Below, in pieces: positions 33,253 through 43,135 of a stretch of DNA of 64,000 bases. The notes under the pieces are model-generated. The model did not search any database. It was not told the DNA's origin and saw only the letters and a program-made list of their open reading frames with translations. This DNA comes from an uncultured Alphaproteobacteria bacterium (GTDB lineage: Bacteria; Pseudomonadota; Alphaproteobacteria; RF32; CAG-239), in assembly GCA_934271715.1 (NCBI GenBank), contig CAKQRZ010000004.1:84755-148754 (forward strand), written 5' to 3'. Position 1 is the first letter of the stretch, and each line of letters opens with the position of its first letter. Both the position numbers and the translations under genes were made by a program.

Positions 33253-33324
33253 CCGTTCTCTTGAAAAGTGCTTTTTTCAGCATATCTAAAGTCAGACTTA
33301 TCATATTCAGGAGGTTTGGCGGCT

Positions 33325-34449
33325 ATGAAAAAAGATACTTTCAAAAATTGGCTGATTATAATTTTGTTACTGGTAATCGCGGGCGGCGGCATATTGTCTT
33401 ATATTCACAGCCGTCCGCAGGCAGTAAAGCCGGAAGCAGCCGAAAAACTAATATCGGTTGCGGCGGAATTGCCGAAAGCAGAAGATATCAGCATTGCAAA
33501 AAATTTTATCGGCAGGGTTGCGGCCGTCCGCAGCGTTAATATTTTGCCGTATTTAAGCGGTTATGTCGCCGATATTCCGGCCGACAGCGGGCAGCAGGTA
33601 AAGCGCGGCGACGTTCTGATTGTGTTGCGGCAGGAAGAATATAAAGCGGCTGTGCATTCGGCCTATGCGGCGGTTCTGTCTGCGGCGGCGGATTTGCAGA
33701 ACGCGCAGAATCAATACAGCCGCTTGCATAAAGCCGGAGCCAGAGCGGTGTCGCAGACCGAATTAGACAACGCTAAAACCGCGGTTCTGACAGCTGAAGC
33801 AGCGGCAAAGCAAGCTGCCGCAAACTTGGAAACATCCCGCATAAATTTGAATTATACTTTAGTAAAAGCGCCTTTTGACGGAGTTTTAGGCAATATCAAT
33901 ATTGCAGTCGGCGATTTTGTCACGCCGTCAATGAATCCCAGCTTGGTGCGTATTGTGCAGTATAATCCGGCGCGTGTGATTTTTTCGGTAACGGATAAAG
34001 AATTATTGCAAAATCATGATTTATTTGCCGATAAAGTGCGCCTGATACTTTCAGACGGCAAAAAATATCCTTTTTCCGGCAAAGTGATTTATACTGAGAA
34101 CGCCATAGAAAAAAGCACAAATACCTTGGCGGTTTATGCTGAATTTGAAAATCCGGATAAAACGCTGATTCCTAACGCCTATGTAAAAGTTTTGCTGGAA
34201 CATACATATAAAAATGCGGTTTTGGCCGCTAAAAATCTGGTGCAGATGAAAAATAACGGAAATTTTGTATATGCAGTAAAAGACGGCGAAGTTATCTTAA
34301 AGCCGGTGCAGATTCTGGCGGAAGACGGCGGCAGCTTTATTTTGAAAAATGATTTCAGCAATGGAGAAAGTCTGATAACGCAGGATATTGAACCGCAGCT
34401 TCTTGGTCAGAAAGTACAAATTCAAAATCAACCGCAAAAGGAGGAATAA
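33325..34449 (+). CDS. RND efflux periplasmic adaptor subunit (AcrA/HlyD family)
   Basis: A 374-residue membrane fusion protein. The N-terminal membrane anchor (about 8-27, no lipobox) is followed by the lipoyl halves (VAAVRSVNILPYLSGYVADIPADSGQQVKRGDVLIVL and LNYTLVKAPFDGVLG), an alpha hairpin and the beta-barrel domains. It bridges the inner-membrane pump and the outer-membrane channel. I choose the ATG at 33325, 10 bases after AGGAGG, rather than a GTG 57 bases earlier. The pump gene begins 3 bases after its stop. Confidence 0.94.
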   Translation: MKKDTFKNWLIIILLLVIAGGGILSYIHSRPQAVKPEAAEKLISVAAELPKAEDISIAKNFIGRVAAVRSVNILPYLSGYVADIPADSGQQVKRGDVLIVLRQEEYKAAVHSAYAAVLSAAADLQNAQNQYSRLHKAGARAVSQTELDNAKTAVLTAEAAAKQAAANLETSRINLNYTLVKAPFDGVLGNINIAVGDFVTPSMNPSLVRIVQYNPARVIFSVTDKELLQNHDLFADKVRLILSDGKKYPFSGKVIYTENAIEKSTNTLAVYAEFENPDKTLIPNAYVKVLLEHTYKNAVLAAKNLVQMKNNGNFVYAVKDGEVILKPVQILAEDGGSFILKNDFSNGESLITQDIEPQLLGQKVQIQNQPQKEE

Positions 34450-34452
34450 ACT

Positions 34453-37400
34453 ATGTTTTCGGCCTTTTTTATTAACCGTCCGCGTTTTGCGATTGTGCTT
34501 TCTATTGTGCTGATAATCCTTGGCCTGCTGTCGCTGGCGGTGCTGCCGGTGGCGCAATATCCGGAAATCACTCCGCCGCAGATTGTGGTGTCTACAACCT
34601 ATTCCGGTGCCGGTTCGCAGGTTTTGGCCGATACGGTTGCCGTGCCGATAGAAAATGAGGTTAACGGCGTAGAGAATATGCTTTATATGTCCTCATCATC
34701 CGATGATAACGGCTCATATGAGCTGACCGTGACTTTTGACATCGGAACCGATGCCGATATAGCTCAGGTAAAAGTGCAGAACCGCCTGCAGCAGGTAATG
34801 TCGGAGCTGCCGGACGAAGTTAATCAGTACGGCGTCAGCGTCAAAACTCAAAACCCGAATATTTTGGCCTTGCTGGTGCTGCGCTCGCCTAACCATTCTT
34901 ATGATGATTTATTTTTGAGCAACTATGCTTATACCAATATAAAAAATGCGCTGGCCCGAGTCAAAGGCGTCGGCGAAGTCCAGATTTTCGGTCCGCAGTA
35001 CAGTATGAGAATTTGGCTTAATTCCGATAAGCTTAACGCGCTGGGGCTGAACAGCAGCGATGTGATGAACGCCGTAAAAAGCCAAAACATACAGGCTTCT
35101 GTCGGCAGTATCGGTGCGGCGCCGAGCGCTAAAGACAATAAAATTGTGCTGTCGCTGACGGCTAAAGGCCTGCTTAACAGCGTTGCCGATTTTGAAAATA
35201 TTGTGGTCGCCTCAGGCGCCGACGGCGCGCAGATATATCTTAAAGATGTGGCTTCAGTAGAATTGGGCGCCGATACTTATAACATTAAATCCGGCTACAA
35301 TAACGCTCCGGCGCTGATTATGGCTATCAATCAGCTGCCGAATTCCAATTCTCTGCAGATTATGGATAACCTGCGCCGAAAAATTGCCGATTTGTCGGAA
35401 GTTCTGCCGCAGGATATGGATTTGCAGGTTGCGTATGATTCTACAGAGTATGTGCGCGCTTCTATTCAAAGTATTATAGACACGCTGCTGATTACTTTTT
35501 TATTGGTGGTGCTGGTAACGTATATCTTTTTGCAAAAGCTCAAAACCACGCTGATTCCGCTGTTTACAATTCCGGTTTCGCTGATTGCCACGTTTATAGT
35601 CGTGTATCTGCTGGGATTTAACATAAACATTCTGACTCTGTTTGCCATGATTCTGGCGATTGGTCTGGTGGTGGATGACGCCATTATTGTAGTGGAGCGG
35701 GTGCAGTATTTGATGCTGAATCAAAAGCAAGATTCCAAAACCGCGTCGCTGACGGCTATGCAGCAGATTAGCAGCGCCATTGTGGCGACCACGTTTGTGC
35801 TGCTGGCTATTTTTATTCCGGTAGGCTTAATGGCCGGAATTACCGGCAAAATTTATCAGCAGTTTGCCGTAACCATTGCCACGGCGGTTGCTTTTTCGGC
35901 GCTTAATGCTCTGACGCTGAGTCCGGCTTTGTGCGCAATATTTCTGCGCGGAGATGAAAACAGAGAGCCGCACGGCTTTTTTGCTTGGTTTGATAAGGTG
36001 CTGGATAAAAGCAAGGCCTATTATCTGAAATCGGTGGTTTATTTTTCGGAGCATCTGAAAACCATGCTGCTGTGCATGCTGGGAACAATAGCTCTGATAG
36101 CGGCGGGGTTTGCCTATACTCCGACCTCGTTTCTGCCGGAAGAAGACCAAGGTATTATTTTCGGCAATATTCAGCTGGCGGATACGGCAAGCATAAATGA
36201 AACCAATAAAGTTTTAAGCGAGATGAATAATAAAATCCTGCAGACTAAAGGCGTTAAATATTTTATATCGGTTGCCGGTTACAGTATGCTGGGCGGCAGC
36301 GGCGAAAATGTGGCGCTGGGCGTGATAGGCTTGGAAAATTGGGATAAACGCAAGGCTAAAAACTTGTCTATAGAAGCCATAAGCCAAGATTTGCGCCGAC
36401 AGTTTGCCGGTAACAAGCAGGCGGTTATAAACTTTTTTGCTCCGCCGGCCATTCCGGGGGTAGGGCAGAGCAACGGTATTTCTCTGGAATTTGTGACCAT
36501 GAACGGCAATACATCGCCGCAACAGCTGTATTCGCAGCTGGCAGAATATCTGCAGTCGGTTAATAAAAGCGGCTATTTTGACTATGCTTTCAGCACCTTT
36601 ACTGCCGAAACTCCGCATATTTATCTGGATATAGACCGCAAAAAATTGGAATATTATAAAATTCCGGTATCGTCTTTGTTTGCCGCTTTGCAGAATAATT
36701 TAGGCTCGCGCTATATTAACAATATCACATTAAGCGGGCAAGTAAACAAGGTTATTTTGCAGGCCGATTATCAATACCGCCGGAATTTGGAAGATATCGG
36801 CAATTTGTACGTCCGTTCCAACGAGGGGCAGCTGGTGCGCATAAACAGCTTTGCCGATGTCAAAACTGAGCTTTCGCCGAAAATAATCTATCGTTTTAAT
36901 CAATATACATCGGCGTCTGTTACAGCTATGTCAAAAGATGGCATCAGCAGCGGCACGGCTTTGGACAAGCTGGAGCAGCTGGAAAAAGTTCTGCCTAAAG
37001 AATATGATATCTGGTGGACGGGGCTGAGCCTGCAAGAGGTGGAAACCCGCGGGCTGGCGGTAATTCTCATCAGCTTGGCCGTTGTGTTTTGCTATTTATT
37101 TTTGGTGGCGCTGTACGAAAGCTGGCTGCTGGCTTTGGCGGTGATATTCTCTACGGTATTTGCCATTTTAGGCGCCTTAGCCGGTTTGTGGATTATGGGG
37201 CAGTCATTGAGCATTTATGCACAGCTGGGCTTGATTATGCTGATAGGCTTGGCGGCTAAAAATGCTATTTTGATTGTGGAATTTACTAAAATGTACCGCG
37301 AACAAGGGCTGCCGATTACCGAGGCGGCGCGCCGCGGAGCCGAAGAGCGTTACCGCGCGGTTTTAATGACAGCGTTTACTTTTATTTTGGGCGTGTTTCC

Positions 37401-37584
37401 AATGATTGTGGCAACCGGCGCCGGAGCCAGCTCGCAGATAGCTATCGGTTCATCGGTATTTTACGGGATGATTGCGGCGACTTTAATCGGAATCATCTTT
37501 ATTCCGGCGCTGTTTGCCTTTTTTGAACATCTTAAAGAACATTTTGCTCCGCAATCTCAAAAAAAGGAGGCCGAAAATGCGTAA
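34453..37584 (+). CDS. RND multidrug efflux pump, AcrB/HAE1 family
   Basis: A 1043-residue inner-membrane proton antiporter of normal length. Hallmarks are FFINRPRFAIVLSIVLIILGLLSLAVLPVAQYPEITPP at the start, the helix-4 aspartate pair in GLVVDDAIIVVERV, large periplasmic loops, GYSMLGGSGENVALG and the helix-10 lysine motif GLAAKNAILIVEF. It expels amphiphilic drugs or bile-like compounds with its adaptor and outer-membrane partner. It overlaps the downstream lipoprotein gene by 8 bases. Confidence 0.96.
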   Translation: MFSAFFINRPRFAIVLSIVLIILGLLSLAVLPVAQYPEITPPQIVVSTTYSGAGSQVLADTVAVPIENEVNGVENMLYMSSSSDDNGSYELTVTFDIGTDADIAQVKVQNRLQQVMSELPDEVNQYGVSVKTQNPNILALLVLRSPNHSYDDLFLSNYAYTNIKNALARVKGVGEVQIFGPQYSMRIWLNSDKLNALGLNSSDVMNAVKSQNIQASVGSIGAAPSAKDNKIVLSLTAKGLLNSVADFENIVVASGADGAQIYLKDVASVELGADTYNIKSGYNNAPALIMAINQLPNSNSLQIMDNLRRKIADLSEVLPQDMDLQVAYDSTEYVRASIQSIIDTLLITFLLVVLVTYIFLQKLKTTLIPLFTIPVSLIATFIVVYLLGFNINILTLFAMILAIGLVVDDAIIVVERVQYLMLNQKQDSKTASLTAMQQISSAIVATTFVLLAIFIPVGLMAGITGKIYQQFAVTIATAVAFSALNALTLSPALCAIFLRGDENREPHGFFAWFDKVLDKSKAYYLKSVVYFSEHLKTMLLCMLGTIALIAAGFAYTPTSFLPEEDQGIIFGNIQLADTASINETNKVLSEMNNKILQTKGVKYFISVAGYSMLGGSGENVALGVIGLENWDKRKAKNLSIEAISQDLRRQFAGNKQAVINFFAPPAIPGVGQSNGISLEFVTMNGNTSPQQLYSQLAEYLQSVNKSGYFDYAFSTFTAETPHIYLDIDRKKLEYYKIPVSSLFAALQNNLGSRYINNITLSGQVNKVILQADYQYRRNLEDIGNLYVRSNEGQLVRINSFADVKTELSPKIIYRFNQYTSASVTAMSKDGISSGTALDKLEQLEKVLPKEYDIWWTGLSLQEVETRGLAVILISLAVVFCYLFLVALYESWLLALAVIFSTVFAILGALAGLWIMGQSLSIYAQLGLIMLIGLAAKNAILIVEFTKMYREQGLPITEAARRGAEERYRAVLMTAFTFILGVFPMIVATGAGASSQIAIGSSVFYGMIAATLIGIIFIPALFAFFEHLKEHFAPQSQKKEAENA

Positions 37585-38965
37585 GTTAGCTGTATTACTG
37601 AGCTTTACTGCCGCCGCTTGTACGGTCGGCGAAGATTTCAGCCGTCCTGCACTTTATAATGATTCGGTTATAAAGCAGGAATTGGCGCTGAAAAACGGAA
37701 CTCAGCCCTCTAAAAGCTGGTATGCCCTGTTTGGCGATGAACAACTTAATATACTGATTGAGCAAGGGCTTAAGAACAGCACTGATATTGAACAGGCTAT
37801 AGCCATACTGCGGCAGGCTCGGGCGGAGTTGAAAATCAGCCAAGCCGGATTTTTGCCGCAGATAAACGCCCGCGGCGGCTATAACTATCAGAAAAACAGT
37901 AAAAACATCGGACCGACTGCTGATACGCATTATTATAATGCCGGTTTTGACGCTTCTTGGGAGCTGGATATTTGGGGCAAGGGACGCCGTCAAGATGAAG
38001 CTGCAGCCGCAATGCTTAAGGCCGAAGAATATAGCTTAAATCAGGTTAAAAATGTGGTGGCGGCTGAAATTGCTTCGGACTATGTTAATCTGAAATTAGC
38101 GGTTGAAAAGCTGCGTATCGCCAAACAGAATTTAGCCCTGCAGCGAGATATTTTCGGTGTGGTGAAATCTAAATATCAAAGCGGCTTAACCGACGATATC
38201 GCTTATAATCAGGCGGAGTATTTGCTGAATTCAACCGAAACGCAGATACCTCAGCTGCAGAGCCAAGTAGAGCAATATAAAAATGCTTTAGCCGTTTTAT
38301 CCGGTGTTTTGCCGTCGCAGCTTCCTTTAGACAGCGAGAAGCGTTCGCCGATTTTCAGCAATGCCTATCAATATAATATCAAAGCCATGTATAATCTTCC
38401 TGCTTCGGTAATCCGGCAGCGTCCGGATGTGGCGGCGGCCGAGCAGAACCTCGCGGCGCAGAATGCTTTAGTCGGCGCAGCGGTGGCCGATTTATATCCA
38501 AATGTCAGTATTTCGGCTTTATGGGGATATGCGGCAAGCAGCGGCAATAGTTTGTTTAATTCCAAAAGCCAAGGCTATAGCTATGAGCCTCTGCTGAGTC
38601 TGCCCCTTTTAGATTGGAACCGCCTGCAAAATCAGTTAAATAAGCAAAAATATCAAAAGCAGGAAGCTTTTGCCGTGTATAAAAAAACGGTTTTAACCGC
38701 AGTCGGCGAGTTGAAAAACGCTATGGCAAACGTGCAGAACGAATTAAAAAGAAACCGGCTGCAAAACCGCGCTTTGGCAAATATGAACAAGGTTGTAGCG
38801 GCGTCTTCCGAAAAATACCGCAGCGGGCTTATAGAGTTTTCTGATTTTTTGACTATGGAGCAGAACCGCCTGCAAGCCCAAAACAGCAGCTTAGAAAGCA
38901 AAGCCGGAATTTTTCAGAATCTGATAGCTTATTACAAAGCCAGCGGCGGCGGTTATTTGCTGTAG
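37577..38965 (+). CDS. Outer-membrane efflux lipoprotein (NodT/OprM family)
   Basis: A 462-residue TolC-type channel with a lipobox (SFTAAAC, cysteine 15). Two OEP repeats give the 12-strand barrel and alpha-helical tunnel; WELDIWGKGRR and SKYQSGL are family hallmarks, and RQRPDVAAAEQNLAAQNA marks the second repeat. It completes the tripartite pump. I use the ATG at 37577 after AAAGGAGG. Its last 13 bases overlap the tail of the convergent lipoprotein gene. Confidence 0.94.
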   Translation: MRKLAVLLSFTAAACTVGEDFSRPALYNDSVIKQELALKNGTQPSKSWYALFGDEQLNILIEQGLKNSTDIEQAIAILRQARAELKISQAGFLPQINARGGYNYQKNSKNIGPTADTHYYNAGFDASWELDIWGKGRRQDEAAAAMLKAEEYSLNQVKNVVAAEIASDYVNLKLAVEKLRIAKQNLALQRDIFGVVKSKYQSGLTDDIAYNQAEYLLNSTETQIPQLQSQVEQYKNALAVLSGVLPSQLPLDSEKRSPIFSNAYQYNIKAMYNLPASVIRQRPDVAAAEQNLAAQNALVGAAVADLYPNVSISALWGYAASSGNSLFNSKSQGYSYEPLLSLPLLDWNRLQNQLNKQKYQKQEAFAVYKKTVLTAVGELKNAMANVQNELKRNRLQNRALANMNKVVAASSEKYRSGLIEFSDFLTMEQNRLQAQNSSLESKAGIFQNLIAYYKASGGGYLL

Positions 38966-39411
38966 ACGCTTTCCAGCGGAACGTAATCCGTGCCTTTTTG
39001 CGGGTTATAAACAAATACGTTGGTTACAGTTGGAATGTCATATTTTCTGTGCCAGTAGCCTTTAGCTTCCATGCACAAACGATATTCCTTAGGATCGGAA
39101 TCGGCTGAGTCGCGGATGGAATTTACCAGCAGCGGAGAAGCGCCGCGGTACGGCACATAGCTTGCCCAGATACCTTTTGACTTATGCCAGTCTACCACAA
39201 TATTATAGCGGTATTCTTCCGAATAAAACCAGCTGCTGAAATCCGGCCAATGATACCACGGTTCGGCTTGTTTCAGGCATTCTGAGTGGTCGCGGGAAAA
39301 TTTCTGCACGCCGGTGCGCTCTCTTTCCCAATGATAAATAATCTGCCCTTTTCCGCCCCAAGAAGAGCAGGAAGCCAAAAAAACTAATGATATCAGCAGT
39401 AAGTATCGCAT
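38953..39411 (-). CDS. Small lipoprotein of unknown function
   Basis: A 152-residue protein with signal peptide and lipobox LVFLASC (cysteine 15). The mature part is rich in aromatic residues (WYHWPDFSSWFYSEEYRYN) and has no known domain. It lies 2 bases after a glutathione S-transferase-like gene, so the two share a transcript, and overlaps the efflux lipoprotein gene tail to tail by 13 bases. Confidence 0.82.
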   Translation of the reverse strand: MRYLLLISLVFLASCSSWGGKGQIIYHWERERTGVQKFSRDHSECLKQAEPWYHWPDFSSWFYSEEYRYNIVVDWHKSKGIWASYVPYRGASPLLVNSIRDSADSDPKEYRLCMEAKGYWHRKYDIPTVTNVFVYNPQKGTDYVPLESVYSK

Positions 39412-39413
39412 GG

Positions 39414-40079
39414 TTAAAAATCCAAATCATTATAATGTTTTGCCGGATAAATACCTTTAAAACGGTCGTTTAAAATATCTTTGAAACTTGGACGCGACTT
39501 GATTTTAGAATACCAAAGCTTAGCATTTTTATAGTCTTCCCAAGGCACATCGCCCAAATAGTCAATAATAGAGAGCTGAGCCGCCGCGCTGATATCCGCC
39601 AGCGAAAAGTTATTTCCGGCAAGATAGTTGTTTCTTTCGGTTATCCAGTCAATATATTCCAGATGAAAGCGCAGGTTGTTGATACCGGCCTTAATGCGGC
39701 GGGATTCCGGCGGCTGCTGCAGGGCAAAGCGCTTATAGATTTTTTCGCCGGCAATATATTGATAAACTTCGCGGTTGAATTTATTGTCAAACCAGTCTAC
39801 CAAACGCCGGACTTCGGCGCGCTCCTTGTTGTTGCCGTTGATTAAGCGGTTTTGAGTGTAGGTTTCTTCCAAAAATTCGGTAATGGCATAGTTGCCGGAA
39901 ATTATGTTCCCGTCATAAATAAAGACCGGAAGCTCTCCTGCCGGATTTATTTTCATAATATCCTTAGAAAGTTTCCACGGATTTTCTTCTTTCAAAACAA
40001 ACAGCATTTTCTTTTCGGACATCAGAATCCTGATTTTCCGGCATTGCGGCAAAACGCTGTTATGCACTAAAAGAACCAT
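39414..40079 (-). CDS. Glutathione S-transferase family protein
   Basis: A 221-residue protein with an N-terminal thioredoxin-like domain (LVHNSVLPQCRKIRILMSEK, then the NPAGELPVF cis-proline segment and ISGNYAITEFLEE, the glutathione-binding SxAI region) and a C-terminal helical domain with the GST capping motif FSLADISAAAQL. Cysteine 13 or serine 8 may be catalytic. It follows the periplasmic binding protein gene after 13 bases. Confidence 0.9.
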   Translation of the reverse strand: MVLLVHNSVLPQCRKIRILMSEKKMLFVLKEENPWKLSKDIMKINPAGELPVFIYDGNIISGNYAITEFLEETYTQNRLINGNNKERAEVRRLVDWFDNKFNREVYQYIAGEKIYKRFALQQPPESRRIKAGINNLRFHLEYIDWITERNNYLAGNNFSLADISAAAQLSIIDYLGDVPWEDYKNAKLWYSKIKSRPSFKDILNDRFKGIYPAKHYNDLDF

Positions 40080-40092
40080 TTATATAACCTCC

Positions 40093-41067
40093 CTAAATTC
40101 CATCCAACACTTCATCAAAAGACTTTTGTTCAACTTTTTGTTCCAGCACGCGTCCGCCAGAGTTTTCTCCCGGAGCGTCTGCAGCCGGCAGCTCGGTTTC
40201 TTCGGTCTGCGGCGCAGCTTTTTTAGCAAAAGCCGGCGGAACAATTCCCTGATTTTTGGCAATTTCATCTTCTACCATGCGTAAAATTTCTTTTTTTACG
40301 GCATTGCCGAACTCAGGCTTGTTAAATTCTTGCGAAAATATTTTATCATAAAGCGATAATTTAGGCATAACTTTGGAAAGTGCAACAAAAACCGGAATTT
40401 TGAACAACGGTTTTTTAGAATATGCTAAATATTGTTCAATTCCGTAGCGGCTCGCCATAATGCGGTTATAGTAAAGCCCGCCCAGAATATAGTCGGCCTC
40501 GCCGGTAAAAAGCTTTTCATAGGCTTCATAAGGCGTTTCCGCAAAAGTCAGATTCAGCGGTTTTATTTTTCTTAAAACAAAGTCGCTGACATATTCGGTT
40601 TTGCTGATGACGCCTCTTAAGGCGGCTAAGTCTTTGGATGATTTTATTTTTTCCTGATCGTCGGGCAGAGTAATTACATGAATAGGGTTAGAAACCGAGG
40701 CCGGATAAATCAGATGTATGCCGGTAAACAGCTTGGTGTCGGAATAAGCGCCGATAAATATTTGAGATTTGCCGCTGCGGATGTCTAAAATTACCGTCTG
40801 CAGGCTTGCTCTTTCCACCATGGCTTCGTCTTTTATTTTAAAATCATATTTCTTAGCAATATCCTTTATAGGTTTTAAAAACGCGCTCTCTAAAGAATAA
40901 ATTCCTTGTTTTTCAGCAAGATATTGGGAAAAAGGCGGATAGTCGGGCAATCCGGTGTAATACAAATCTTCGGTTAAATAGCCCTGTTTCTGCACCATAT
41001 GCTGAGCCAAAGCCGGATTTAAGGCTGCCAGACAGCAAAATAAAGTATAAATTATAAATCTTTTCAT
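40093..41067 (-). CDS. Periplasmic solute-binding protein (family 3-like)
   Basis: A 324-residue exported protein with a clear signal peptide (MKRFIIYTLFCCLAALNPALA). The body resembles the bi-lobed amino-acid binding fold: YTGLPDYPPFSQY at the ligand lip, LQTVILDIRSGKSQIFIGAY for domain 2 entry, and YEKLFTGEADYILGGLYY. A P/E-rich tail (APQTEETELPAADAP) follows the fold. No permease or ATPase lies beside it, so it may sense rather than transport. It starts a three-gene minus operon with the GST and lipoprotein. Confidence 0.8.
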   Translation of the reverse strand: MKRFIIYTLFCCLAALNPALAQHMVQKQGYLTEDLYYTGLPDYPPFSQYLAEKQGIYSLESAFLKPIKDIAKKYDFKIKDEAMVERASLQTVILDIRSGKSQIFIGAYSDTKLFTGIHLIYPASVSNPIHVITLPDDQEKIKSSKDLAALRGVISKTEYVSDFVLRKIKPLNLTFAETPYEAYEKLFTGEADYILGGLYYNRIMASRYGIEQYLAYSKKPLFKIPVFVALSKVMPKLSLYDKIFSQEFNKPEFGNAVKKEILRMVEDEIAKNQGIVPPAFAKKAAPQTEETELPAADAPGENSGGRVLEQKVEQKSFDEVLDGI

Positions 41068-41185
41068 GTATATTTCCCAACCATATAGTCAAAATATAAA
41101 TAAATTGTGTTAAAAAGATTTTAATCGTTTGCAACAAAACAATAAATTTGTCACTATCATAATAACAAAAAAAGAAAAGTACAAG

Positions 41186-41983
41186 ATGGTAAATCAGGAT
41201 AACACAAATAAAAATTTGTTTTTAACGCCGCAATCAAAAATAACAGCGGTTACATCGGGCTTTGGCAGCATGGGAAAAACTTGGCTTTCCGTGACCTTGG
41301 CGCATGCTCTTAACCTGCTGCATAAAAGCGTGCTGCTGTTTGACGCTAACAGCGGGCTTTTGAATACGGATTTTCAGCTGGATATCAACTGCCGCGGCTA
41401 TCTAAATCAGGTTATATCCGGAAAACTTACGCTGAATCAGGCGGTTTCGCCGGTAAATAAGAAAAAGTTTGATGTTATCAGCGGCTTAATGGGCAGCGAT
41501 TTGCTGGAGGGCGTACCTTTGGGGCGCCTGCAGATTTTGCGCGAGGAATTGGCTTTGCTGGCGCAGAATTATGATAACGCCGTAATAGATTTGCCGGCTT
41601 CCGAAAAAATTCTGCATAATCTGCTGCCGCCTGCGGATTTGATTTTGGTCTGTACTAACGAGCCGGCCAATGTGGTTGCGACTTATGACTTTTTGCAGCG
41701 CAACGGCAGCCGTTTTCCGTATAAGAGTTTGCAAATTGTGATAAATTATGCTAATTCATACGAAGAGGGGATAAGAACCTATGATACTTTGCGGCACGGG
41801 TGCGAGCAGTATATGTCGTCAACGCCGCGGCTGCTGGGGGTTATCCGCCGCGATACCCGTGTGCGCGACGCTATCCGCAACCATGTGCTGCTGCTGAACC
41901 GTTATCCTAATTCGGAAGCGGCGGAAGATGTGATGAATATTGCTAAAAAACTGTGTATTGAGGAGACTGCGGATGAGCGCTAA
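41186..41983 (+). CDS. MinD/FlhG-like P-loop ATPase
   Basis: A 265-residue ATPase of the MinD/ParA superfamily, closest in pattern to FlhG/YlxH. The P-loop is TSGFGSMGKTWLSVTLA (about 23-39): GKT is kept but the signature lysine of KGGVGKT is replaced. The A' region is SVLLFDANSGLLNTDFQL and Walker B is NAVIDLPAS. I choose the ATG at 41186; an upstream TTG lacks a ribosome site. It is divergent from the binding-protein gene. Its stop overlaps the J-domain gene by 11 bases. No flagellar gene is nearby. Confidence 0.85.
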   Translation: MVNQDNTNKNLFLTPQSKITAVTSGFGSMGKTWLSVTLAHALNLLHKSVLLFDANSGLLNTDFQLDINCRGYLNQVISGKLTLNQAVSPVNKKKFDVISGLMGSDLLEGVPLGRLQILREELALLAQNYDNAVIDLPASEKILHNLLPPADLILVCTNEPANVVATYDFLQRNGSRFPYKSLQIVINYANSYEEGIRTYDTLRHGCEQYMSSTPRLLGVIRRDTRVRDAIRNHVLLLNRYPNSEAAEDVMNIAKKLCIEETADER

Positions 41984-43124
41984 TTTTGATGCTAAAGGAT
42001 ATTATAAAGTTTTGGAAGTCACGCCCAATGCTCCGCTTTCGCTGATAAAACAGCAGTATTATGACCGGGCTAAATATTGGCATCCCGACCATAATGACAA
42101 TCCGAACGCCGTGGAAATATTTCAAAAGATTTCTGTGGCTTATAACCTGCTGAAAGACCAGAAAAACCGCCTGAAATATGACCTGCTTTCTATTATATAT
42201 AATGACAAAGATTTTCCGGATATGGATTCTTTAAATCCCTATAAAAATCAAGCGGGGCAGGACGACGCGGCGCTGCGGGTGCTGAAACAGCGCAGAATTA
42301 CGGCGTTTTTTACGGGTTTCCAGAAAAAAGAAACTAAAGATATCTGTAATTTTTCAGAGGCTAAAGATATGGTGGTTGCCACCTCTGTGGCAAACTGGCT
42401 GCGCGGCTGGTGGGGAGCGGCGGCGTTTGCTGAAAATATAAAAGCGCTTAAATTTAATTATCAGGCGGCGGCCGCGGCGGATGAAGATAATTTGAAATTG
42501 CTGATACACAACGCCGTGGCTTATGAAAGCAGCGCCCGCAAGGATTTATCTTGGATATACGCCAAGCAGGCAATGTTGCTGGTAAAGGCGGACAGCCGCG
42601 AAAAAGAATTATTGCAGACTTTTATAGATATTTTGGACTATCATCCGCAAAAGTCTGTGGTGCTGCCAAAATGGTCGGTATCAGAACTGCGGATAAGGCA
42701 GCTGCTTATGCCGGTATTTTTTGCCGCGGTGGCAGCGGTTCTGCTGATTTTCTTTATGGGGAAAATCGGAATGGTAAATTTGCCGCATAAGACCGATAGC
42801 TATTATAAAGAAATGATTCTCGGCGGCGAGCGGGTGGCAGACGACCAAATAGAAAGCCATATAATTAAAGTAGACGGCGATAAAGGCGATGACCGCTATA
42901 TCTTTCATCTAAAAGCTGCCGGCAAGATTTATTACGGACCGGACAGCCGCTATGACGTGTTAAAAGAAGGCGTTAAAGGGCAGACAGTCAGAGTTGTCGG
43001 ATATACTCCTGATAAAAGCTGGTTCAAAATAATTATTGACAACGGCGAGGCCGGATACGTAAATAGAAACAATATAGCTAAAGGAATAGGAAATCCGATT
43101 CCTCCGCGTTCACAAGTCAGATAA
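41973..43124 (+). CDS. J-domain protein with membrane helix and C-terminal SH3-like domain
   Basis: A 383-residue protein. Residues 8-70 are a J domain with the essential HPD (YWHPDHNDNPNAVEIFQKIS), which would stimulate DnaK. A helical middle follows, then one membrane helix (about 237-260) and a C-terminal SH3-like module (GKIYYGPDSRYDVLKEGVKGQTVRVVG...GYVNRNNI) of the type that binds cell wall. This orders DnaK recruitment inside and envelope binding outside. GAGGAG lies 7 bases before the start. It overlaps the ATPase gene and precedes tgt by 11 bases. Confidence 0.86.
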   Translation: MSANFDAKGYYKVLEVTPNAPLSLIKQQYYDRAKYWHPDHNDNPNAVEIFQKISVAYNLLKDQKNRLKYDLLSIIYNDKDFPDMDSLNPYKNQAGQDDAALRVLKQRRITAFFTGFQKKETKDICNFSEAKDMVVATSVANWLRGWWGAAAFAENIKALKFNYQAAAAADEDNLKLLIHNAVAYESSARKDLSWIYAKQAMLLVKADSREKELLQTFIDILDYHPQKSVVLPKWSVSELRIRQLLMPVFFAAVAAVLLIFFMGKIGMVNLPHKTDSYYKEMILGGERVADDQIESHIIKVDGDKGDDRYIFHLKAAGKIYYGPDSRYDVLKEGVKGQTVRVVGYTPDKSWFKIIIDNGEAGYVNRNNIAKGIGNPIPPRSQVR

Positions 43125-43135
43125 TAGGATATGAT

